Shown piece after piece: positions 52,301 through 60,500 of a stretch of DNA of 64,000 nucleotides. The DNA is from Acanthaster planci (lineage: Eukaryota; Echinodermata; Asteroidea; Valvatida; Acanthasteridae). Numbering within the stretch: position 1 is the first letter of the stretch; every line of letters begins with the position of its first letter. The DNA lies in NCBI RefSeq assembly GCF_001949145.1, contig NW_019091423.1, positions 771,451 through 835,450 on the forward strand, written 5' to 3'. Below the pieces are notes generated by a model that was not told the DNA's origin, did not search any database, and saw only the letters and a list, made by a program, of their open reading frames with translations. The translations under genes were made by a program, and so were the position numbers.

Positions 52301-54795
52301 TTGCAGTAATTATTCAGTCTTGAAATTAAACGATGCGATCTAAACATAAACACCAAATGCCAGATGTAACAGGGACAGAAAAAAATTGTATCCCAAATTT
52401 ATAAAACGACCCACATGTACATTTGTAAATGGAAACATCTGAGTACATAACCAACTCTCTGTACATCTCAATGCATGAATTACAAGTCATGCAAAAGAAA
52501 CAAATAAATTGAGTGAAATAGTTCTAGTACCAGTCAGCAAATAGTCTGTACCTGAGTACACAAGTGTATGAAGACCTGCATTTGGTAAATCTACCAATGA
52601 CCAATGTATTTTGACCTATTAACAAGAACATTTTGAAACAAGACTTGAACACAGGTGGCGGAATACATTATTTTTCTGAAAAAGGATGAATGGCCATTTC
52701 TTACATACACATGTACAGTAGATATTCCTCCTTGAGGCTGCTCCTCACCTTTTACACGTACATGTACATGTACATGTATTAATTGTATTGATTGGGAGCA
52801 AAATCCTTCCAATGAAAATTTCATTATCGGTACCTAAAGTAAAAAACTGAGAAGTTCATTTAGAGGTTCTTGATAGCAGGCAATGAAAGAAAGAATGATG
52901 ATGGTCAGGTGATGTGTGATTGGTCAACCACTGCACTATTAGTCAATCCTGCGGCATGATGACGGTCATTACAACTCACAATCTGTCAATGACGCAATTC
53001 ACACAAAAAGTTACTTCTTTTTGTGCCCCGGAGTAGGCAGCTTTTAGTGGGTTTGACTACATGTGTGTGTAAAAATTCCTGCCTAAATCTATGCAGCTGG
53101 TGGCTTTTGAAATCTACGTTGGCCAAGACATGCTACACATGAGAGTAGAGTACGGTGTCCATTGTTACGTGGGTTCAGTAAAAATGAACAGCTACATGTA
53201 CATGTATTTTCCTGCATGTGGATTCCAAATTATACATCTTGCAAGGCTGAATACAGAGGTGTGTGTTATTTTTACAGAGTAAATGACCTACATGTACATG
53301 TACTCTATAGGTCATGACAGGTGGTAAAAGTTACCCATGTAATAAGGAAATCGTCACAAATTGTGCCCCAACCTCATGGAATGACCCATATTTATTGAAA
53401 GGGTGAGTCCCGGTGTTTGGCATCGTAACAGCATATACATGTACATATAATCTTTGAATTTTGAAAACAATTTCAACAGCTTCAAATCTTCCAGTAGTCA
53501 TTTCCAGATCATTTCAATAACTTTCTTAAATCTGTAACAGGGAAATGAATTTTAATAAACAGTATTTTTTGCTTTTTATAGCACAAGGGTCCTCAGTCTT
53601 GCATAATAAATTACAAGTAAAGTCTTTTGCTTATTTACTTGTCAGTTTTGACAGTCTTCACCAGCCCAAACACTAAATATGACACCCCATATCCTCCAGT
53701 GGTCTGTCCCCTCTGCTGTACACCCCACGACTCCATCATTAACTATCTACATCGACCTTGTCTCTAAATCCCCCTCCAAAAATAAATCTGTAATCATAAT
53801 AATGAACAAATAATGTTTAAGAGAAGGCAAATACATGTATATTAGTCTGAATGTCCCGGAGCTGTTAGAGCTACATGTACATGTAATTCCATTCCAACAT
53901 TTACTGCCATGTTCTTTGTTATTTGTACATCTTTCATCCACCATCACAAGTTAGTGAACACCGCTACCCACCGTGACACCCTTGGGTTTATGTCTGCGCC
54001 CTTCCACGTTAATCAGGTTGGTGCATATCCCATCCCATCACTGATTACATGTACCTTTATTCATGAATATGAGCAACCCAGTGTAAACCCGCGTAATCTA
54101 CATGTAGCTCTCTTCTGGGAAAATGAGAAACAAACTCTAAAAATGGATCCATCACTAATTTTTATTAATATTCACTCACTTGAGAACATAAACAAACAAT
54201 TAACATTTTGAAACTTCAAATCTAAGTGAAGGGTCCTATTTGCACCCCTGAAGCACTTCACTGGGTCAAAAAGTTCAATGACATCACGTGACACGTTAAA
54301 ATTACTAGACAATAGAGGGTGAACTGTTATGACATGAAGACTTCTGAATTTTTGGTGGGGACTCGCCACACAAACTCTAGTACTTGTGGCAAGGAAAATT
54401 CACTGAAAAAGGGTCGCATATTTTTTTACACATAAACTAAACAGAATTAATTCCCAACATTTCGGGGTCTTTTGCCAAACTTTTGAACACAAACAAATGA
54501 TACAAGTGACCACTGGCTGTTCAATAGCATGCGTGTCTGCAAAATGTTCACTAAAAGGTGAGTGCATAGAAATAGGACTGTGTAGATTTAGGAGGCATGA
54601 CGATAAATGATCTTCAGATCGTGTTTATCAGGATTTAAGTGTATTGAAAAATCTATTAGAAAAACAAAAACAAAAACGAACCAAACAAAAACAAGCAGAA
54701 AATGCCGAAACTTACCTGAGATCCAGATCAGTTTCTGTGATTTCTTCCTCATCAGATTCATCGTAGTTGTACACATGAGTGGAGGCAAACTCCAT
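34398..54795 (-). CDS. Sec23/24-like zinc finger and VWA protein, circularly permutated Ras protein 1-like (complete)
   Basis: Nineteen minus-strand exons in transcript order: 54795-54716, 49716-49655, 46626-46576, 46384-46247, 45546-45490, 45007-44841, 44563-44393, 43996-43856, 43472-43383, 43259-43108, 41703-41497, 39638-39554, 39054-38948, 38555-38428, 37011-36841, 36264-36141, 35343-35253, 34997-34875, 34520-34398. All junctions are GT-AG and in phase; 2268 bases, 755 residues. The tail (1-129) has tyrosine motifs (Y50DN, Y68DN, Y96DTP) and a polyproline segment (PPPLPPMRKP). A zinc finger pairs C164-x2-C167 with C189-x2-C192, as in Sec23/Sec24. The VWA domain has a full MIDAS: DISGSMS (D232, S234, S236), T377 in GGQTALGPAL, and D403 in CTDGLANVGLG. 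A trunk-like region follows, with another YDS at 552, and the C-terminus is Lys-rich. Animal proteins of this layout carry the name circularly permutated Ras protein 1-like; no Ras GTP-binding motifs are visible here. Likely a cytosolic metal-dependent protein-binding scaffold; function is inferred. Confidence 0.9.
37061..37270. repeat. GATCA/AATCA pentanucleotide array
   Basis: Forty-two pentamers fill 210 bases. Positions 37061-37220 are almost all GATCA; from 37221 to 37270 all ten are AATCA. It lies in the intron between exons 14 and 15 of the VWA gene, about 50 bases upstream of exon 15. Open frames through it are repeat artefacts. Confidence 0.97.
37805..38334. mobile_element. Tc1/mariner-type MITE in an intron
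   Basis: The 530-base element begins CAGTCGGGGCAAAAAGCTTACAT and ends ATGTAAACTTTTTGCCCCAACTG, flanked by TA on both sides (37803-37804 and 38335-38336). Inverted repeats of about 23 bases and TA duplications are typical of Tc1/mariner. There is no transposase; it sits between exons 14 and 15 of the VWA gene. Confidence 0.8.
40111..41391. mobile_element. 1.28-kb TIR element in an intron
   Basis: The left end CAGGGATGTGATT (40111) is the exact reverse complement of the right end AATCACATCCCTG (to 41391). The right subterminal part has an AAACCGGAATTCCGG palindrome. The interior is rich in CpG and CGTACG and lacks a recognisable transposase. Flanking octamers do not match clearly, so superfamily (perhaps hAT) is uncertain. 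It sits between exons 11 and 12 of the VWA gene. Confidence 0.55.
44050..44190. repeat. Second copy of the 5.1-kb dispersed repeat
   Basis: AATGCTTTTGT, AAAGCTTGTGAATT, CTTGTGATG and ACAACACTG appear in the same order as at 5200-5330. An internal stretch repeats GGGA(C/T)T(T/C)GTA. It lies in the intron between exons 7 and 8 of the VWA gene. Confidence 0.5.
45881..46038. repeat. Small inverted repeat with GGGGACC blocks
   Basis: CAACTGGGGACC at about 45888 pairs with GGTCCCCAACTG at 46021-46032. The interior holds a direct repeat of TGTCAATCGGGGACC (near 45967 and 45985). It may be a short MITE in the intron between exons 4 and 5 of the VWA gene. Confidence 0.45.
47663..48502. mobile_element. 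pogo/Tigger-like MITE of 840 bp
   Basis: The left end CAGTAAACTCCGGCTAAGTC and right end GACTTAGTCGGAGTTTACTG form inverted repeats of about 24 bases with one mismatch. Subterminal GACTTA motifs repeat at both ends, as in pogo/Tigger elements. The right flank is TA; the left is TG, perhaps mutated. An 88-codon frame at 48099-48365 has no recognised domain. It is in the intron between exons 2 and 3 of the VWA gene. Confidence 0.65.
50293..50550. mobile_element. GGGTCATTCTAT MITE, copy 1
   Basis: Ends are TCATTCTATAAATTAGGGGT and, inverted, GACCTCTGATTTATAGAATGA. The interior contains TTTGGCAGGTAATTTGCA. It is similar over its whole length to the copy at 52144. It is in intron 1 of the VWA gene. 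Confidence 0.7.
52144..52413. mobile_element. GGGTCATTCTAT MITE, copy 2
   Basis: It is in the same orientation as copy 1, starting GGGTCATTCTATACATCTGG and ending ATTTATAAAACGACCC, with TTTGGCAGGTAATTTGCAGT inside. A further fragment of the right end (CATGGAATGACCCATA) is at about 53377-53392. Confidence 0.7.
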
Positions 54796-55680
54796 GTTTA
54801 AATTAATGTTCAGCGCAACTGACAAGTGCTCTGTCTTAACTATTCAAACAACCTGACAACTTCGAATTGGAAATCAAGATTCGCGTATTCGGTCTACAAC
54901 TCACTGAAGTCTGATTTCTCCTAAACGTAACTTACAAACAACAAAAATAACCGAAAACACACGAGGAAGTGACTTGCGATTTATGTCAACGTGATCAGAA
55001 TAATCTAAAAATAGTCCATTGTATATATCACGATTATGAACAGGTGAACCCTTCGGCTTTTCGGCCTTTTTGGGGTGTGCTCACAGCACTACGCATTCAA
55101 TTGCACTACACCTGAGTGAGCCAAAGAACGAATCAGGTAAATAGATGGTGCAGTAGCAATAAACAAAATAGGTCTCGCTATAAATTCTTCCCAAGGCATC
55201 AGTATTGTAATTTTAATGACTTATTGGATGATTATTTTATAAATAAAACCTAATTTCATTCCATACACAATTTTCTTGTGTTAAAACATTAAAATAAAGT
55301 TTCAAAAATCAGAGAAATTAATGCGCAAAGTATATGTCTTGCTTCTTTTCCGAGAACATGTGCCCTGAGTAACACTGCGATCATGCATTGTGTTACCAGC
55401 CCTCCGAATCGGAACCAACTTTAGTATACGTCATAGCTTACCGCGCTATATAAGGTTGTTATGAATATGTAGATTACTTATGAATAAAACATCTTGTTGT
55501 CATTGGAAACGTGTACAAGCAGCTGGACTGCACTTCCGCATGTGATAGTGAATGGTGGAAGCTCCTACCACTAATAGAAATTTCGTATTTTACTATTTTT
55601 AATGGACGGAATTAATATTTTAAATGAATTAATGACATAGTTGCAATAGAAACCCAGCTGGACAAAAGGTAAAGCAACAG
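54796..55680. promoter_or_regulatory. Shared upstream region of two divergent genes
   Basis: The VWA gene starts leftwards at 54795 and SAXO4 is rightwards. On the plus strand, TATATAAG (55447-55454) is a good TATA box. A donor at 55681 (CAACAG|GTAAGC) could end an untranslated first exon of SAXO4 (about 55480-55680), spliced to the acceptor at 57520. No clear core promoter was found for the minus strand. Confidence 0.4.
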
Positions 55681-55731
55681 GTAAGCATTTACATGATGTA
55701 AGAGAATAGGCCTACAGTACTAGTACCTAGT

Positions 55732-55767
55732 TAGTAGTACTAGTAGTAGTAGTAGTACTAGTAGTAC
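55732..55767. repeat. (TAG)n / ACTAGT trinucleotide run
   Basis: A short run of TAG units is broken by ACTAGTAC palindromes. It lies just inside the proposed first intron of SAXO4. Confidence 0.8.
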
Positions 55768-57520
55768 CGCTGACTAGGGCCCAGTTCAATGGTTAGTTTC
55801 ATGCAGTGATGCAGGCCCCCATGATGCCGTAGGGAGGCTCATACATTTTTCATCTATATTTTTTCTCTTTCCTTTTTGAAGTGATCTTGGAGAGGATGTT
55901 ATAAGAAACATTTTGATATAAGTTTGGATTCCATCGAACGCTGCAAAGCAAAGAAATACTTAACAGGGATATTCTGAGACGTTTTGATATGTTGTAGGTG
56001 TATGGCATCCGTGTAGAGCAAACTGTGATTTTTTAGTACACAAAAATGAGTTTGGATTTTGACTGAAAAGCTTATAATTCACATTTCCATGAAATGTTTG
56101 TTCTTATTCATGCCTTATTTCAATGCAATTGGAAATTAAATAGAGGAGCTAGAGCCAGTGGAAAAAGACAAATTTTAATCACAATTTCCCAAATAAACAA
56201 TGCCCTCGCTCATGTATGCAGTCCGTATGGCATCATTGTGCAGCCTCATCAGTGACCGCAAGAAATCAGTTCAAGTATCAGTTAACTTTTTCCTAAGGGA
56301 AGATATTTGCAAATGCACTGAATTGAACCTCATTGAACAGCACAGAGTGTGGAGACCCAAATGTTAATAAGCTTTAAGAGAAATGCGAGGAAAGATGAAG
56401 AAGTCCAACTTGCTGAAGGCTGAGCAAATATTTGGTCAGTTGCCAAGGGTAGTTGGGATGAGAAATTTTAACTCATTTTTTTGTTTTGTTTTTGAAGAGA
56501 TCTTTGAGAGAAGGTTCTAAGAGACACAAAGATCACACTCATTTTACCTACAGTTTTTGTGTGTGGCCAAATTTTGCAGGTTGAGAAATCACCCTTCGTT
56601 GGTTTTTGATTTTACCTCCAATTTATTCCAAATGCATCTTTGTCTCATTAATTTTAATTAAAGAAGGTTGTATTTTCAATTATTACTAAGTAGGCCTATG
56701 TGTATTATTATCTGGTGTTTTGAAAAAAATTCCATTAGATTTTTAACAGTGTGTGAATTATTTTGACTTTTGCACGAACACCTGATGGCCAGCTCATAGT
56801 TTTAGCAGCCACTTGTCAGCTTGTAGGAAACAATTATAAGTAAAAAGAGCAGACCCTATTGATATCAGAAAATGGTGACCTCAGTTTACATTCCACTAGA
56901 TTTTGCAAAGCAAGGAAATATGTTACTGAAATTGAAGAAGGGATGTGTTGAGACAGCAAAACATTTTACCTTTTTGGGGGTCGTACTTCAATGAATTGAA
57001 ATAATACTGAGTTCAATTAAGATTTCAAAACTTTTAAAATTCAAATTTAAAAAGAGGAGCAAACACCACCCTTATACATTAATGTCCCTGCTGAAGTCCA
57101 TGTATATTCCTCTGTGAATTTAGACTAAAGGCAAATGGATGTGACACTTTACAGGTGACACACTTGCATTATTTGAATATGTTGTGCCTTGTATCTGTTT
57201 ATGGGCCCTGAATTCTGTGTTTCTCACCTTCTTGCTTTTGTCATGTATCATGGCTGAACAGTGAGTGAAATAAATGAGGGTGTGGGTAATACAGGGTTTA
57301 GGGCCCATAAAAGTTGAATAAACTTTTTTCACCATATGGTCCATTTCACTCACACTGTCAAAGAATGATGTCATGTGTTGACATCCCATCATTACGGCCT
57401 AAATGCCTGTGGACATCAGAGGGTGCTACAGTGCTTTCACAGGTTTGATGTTGGCACCAACATGTGCCTTTTACCCAAGGACACACAACAAATTGATGGC
57501 AAATACCAGTTTCTCCTCAG
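55768..57520. other. Non-coding stretch upstream of SAXO4 coding exon 1
   Basis: AT-rich sequence with no supported exon. If the proposed untranslated exon is real, this is its intron, ending in the acceptor TTCTCCTCAG at 57520. Confidence 0.5.
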
Positions 57521-57535
57521 ACACCAGTAGGAATC

Positions 57536-60500
57536 ATGGGTCGGCTGCCGCAAGGTCCAAAGACGGCACACGTCAATGCCAGCTATGGACCCGATGCAGA
57601 TATCATGAAGTTCTTCTCAACTACCTACTCCTCAACCTACGGCAAAGATGGCTACAGTCCAAGAACCGGGAAGCATGTTGGGACAGGCTACCAGTCCAAC
57701 TTCCGTCCTGGAGTGTACTACAGCCAGCGCATTGATATATTGGACAACCCAGCCATGGAGTACGTGACTCAAAGATAAAGTTAAAGTTTTTTAAAGATAA
57801 AGTTTTTTACTTTATGAGACAACTTCTTCTTGCTATTTTCTGTAGAGCATTAAGAATTCCAAATTCTTCTTGTATACTTGTGTAGGACGGAAAACAGAAT
57901 GAAAAGAAAAAACGAAAACAAATTGCATAAGAACAGAAATTCATTTGACTGACATTGGGCCTTCTCTTTAACAGTCCTGAATCCTTAATTTTAATGTGCT
58001 TTTACAAACACCCTAGGGAGGTAGGGTTAATTAAAAAATGTTTCTTAATTATTGTCATTTATGATTTGGATTACATAACCTTCCTTTGAAATGATGGCCA
58101 AGTTTTTGTACTTCTATTCCATTGCAGGAAACTCTTACGCAAGCATTATACCTCCATCACAAAAATGCACTTCAACCCGTCCCGTGATTCTGATGGTCGC
58201 GACCCCTTACCTTTAAATCTGACACAGGTTGGAAGTGGCTTCACGAGACAAGATCCCATCACAACACCCACTGTCAATAATGTAAGCTCTCCATTCAAAC
58301 AAGAACGTTGCTCTCTGATTATTGAGATCTTGTTCTTTAGTTTGAACATTGCTACTTATTTCTTGGATTTCTTGGTCATTAGTACCATTGAGTATGTACC
58401 TGTTTTTTGCCAGACTACTAGATCTTACTAGAATAACAAATGTGCATTTTACCTTTACAAATTGACTTCAAAAGAGTTGCTGACAGCATTGTGCACTGAA
58501 ATATGCTGAGGGGTCATTGTTTTATCTGAGAAGTGATGCAAACTCAGTTTTTGAGTACTCGGGTTTACTGGGGGCATACCGTATCTCTTGCTTACCAAGA
58601 GCAAAGAAGATGAAATAACATGAATCATCAAGCCTAGAATGTCCTCTTCAAAACCATGTACTGCCAGATAGACAATATTTGCTTGTACCAGTTGTTTTTT
58701 TGGGGGGGGGAGACACTGTAACTTTCCTTCCTTCTGTACCTTCAATGGAAACTCTGGTCACATATTTCATTACCAGGTACGGCATGTTTGTGTTGATACT
58801 CGTAACCATGGTATTGGGCCAGCCATCAGTGGCGTTCTTCCCAAGCACAGACCACTCCTTCACAAACTCCAATCTAAGGATCCAGTATCAACTGAAAATG
58901 CTGCACATGTGAGTAATATGGAGTGATGATGCGTAATCCAGTTGGACTATAACAGGTTCAGATTAGGAATGTAGGGTACTCTCAGTTAAATAACGCTAAT
59001 GCTCCTCCATATGGGACAGTTCTCTAGTCTTCTCACATGCTTACTACTCAAGTTAGTTCTAGTTGGGAAAAGAGGAGAGAAAAATTCTGAATTTCAGATT
59101 GTCTTTAAATAAATGTGTCTATCAGCTTAGTGAGTGAAGCTATTCAAAAGAAGTATGCAACACCAATTAAATGCTGAATTCAATTAAGGACAGTGTAGTT
59201 TTTTATGCGTGCAAGACGTAACTGATTTCAATAATTGGAATATAAAGCCTTTGTAATCTAAGTGAACAAGTAATTTTTTTTCTTCTGTAACTTTTAGGGG
59301 CCTGGCTTCATGTCAACTGAGTCCAAAGTTCGTTTCCAAGGAAGGCCGAGTGTACGTCGTAAGTAATCTCAGTTGCCATTGTGGATTTTCAAAATAGCAA
59401 CACCCCTGATCACTCAAGCCAGAGCTGACAGCTGCTTTATGTAGAATATTTTGCAGGTTGTTAGTGTCATTGAAAAGAAAGAATTTCTTTTCAGTTGAAA
59501 AATGAAAGTAATCTTTTGATGAAGGAAGCCTTTCTAATACACAGCAGAGCATACATCGTTTCTTAGTGCATAAACATTTCTCTGATCCCTTATTTTAGTT
59601 GATACATCGACCAAAACTGTTGGCAAGAAGGAAGGGTCAGGATACACACATGCCTACAACGTTGAACCAATCCAATTTCATCCTGGGTCTTCATTTTCCA
59701 ATGAGCTGCCAGTAAGTTTTTCAGATAAATATTTGCAAGTATTGTAATAAGCTGCGTGAGACTGTTAGCAAATGAATATGAATGATTTGTAACATTATTA
59801 GCTAATGCTCTATCTTCATTCATTATCTTTTAAACCTCTGTACAAATGTCAAATCTTTATATGAGATTTTAATCATGTCCACTAGCACTTCTGAATACTT
59901 TGGCATTGCCTGTATACAATATATGGATATTACATACAAATGTTTGGCATTCCCTGTATACAATATATGGATATTATATATGAATATTTTGGCATTCCCT
60001 GTACACAATATATGGATATTACATACGAATATTTTGGCATTCCCTGTATACAATATATGGATATTACATACGAATACTTGGTATTCCCTGTATACAATAT
60101 ATGGATATTACATACAAATACTTTGGCATTCACTGTATATAGTATATGAATATTACATATTCCTATTGTATGAATATGGGAAATAATTTTTAGAAAATTT
60201 ATGGACAGGGTTTCTACACTGATCGTCCAACTGGTGTGAGTGTTATGAAGACTTCATTTTTGCCATCAAAATATATGCAGGTAATTGTTTATGTGTTCAT
60301 TTGATTTATTGATGTTGGGCGTGTTAGTTGATCAGCATGACTATGCAGTTGCTCTGGGCCATCAGTTGATCCAGTTTGAAATCTCTGACTTTACTTCTTT
60401 GAAAGAATCTTCCTCTGCCATAAATTAGAAAGCAAAGGCAATTGGCTGATGGCAGAATTATAGGTGATTCATGCAATAAGATTGACAGATTCTGCAAAGA

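Larger units (their letters stand above)
47570..53900. repeat. Region saturated with TACATGTA-type palindromes
   Basis: ACATGTAC and related runs (for example TGTACATGTACATGTACATG near 52756) occur dozens of times through introns 1 and 2 of the VWA gene, often joined by GTACCGGTAC. The pattern is scattered rather than one array and is interrupted by MITEs. Confidence 0.8.

Noticed and set aside
59823-60186. Repeat-containing frames on both strands
   Set aside because: They arise from the 44-46-bp intronic tandem repeat whose sequence lacks stops.
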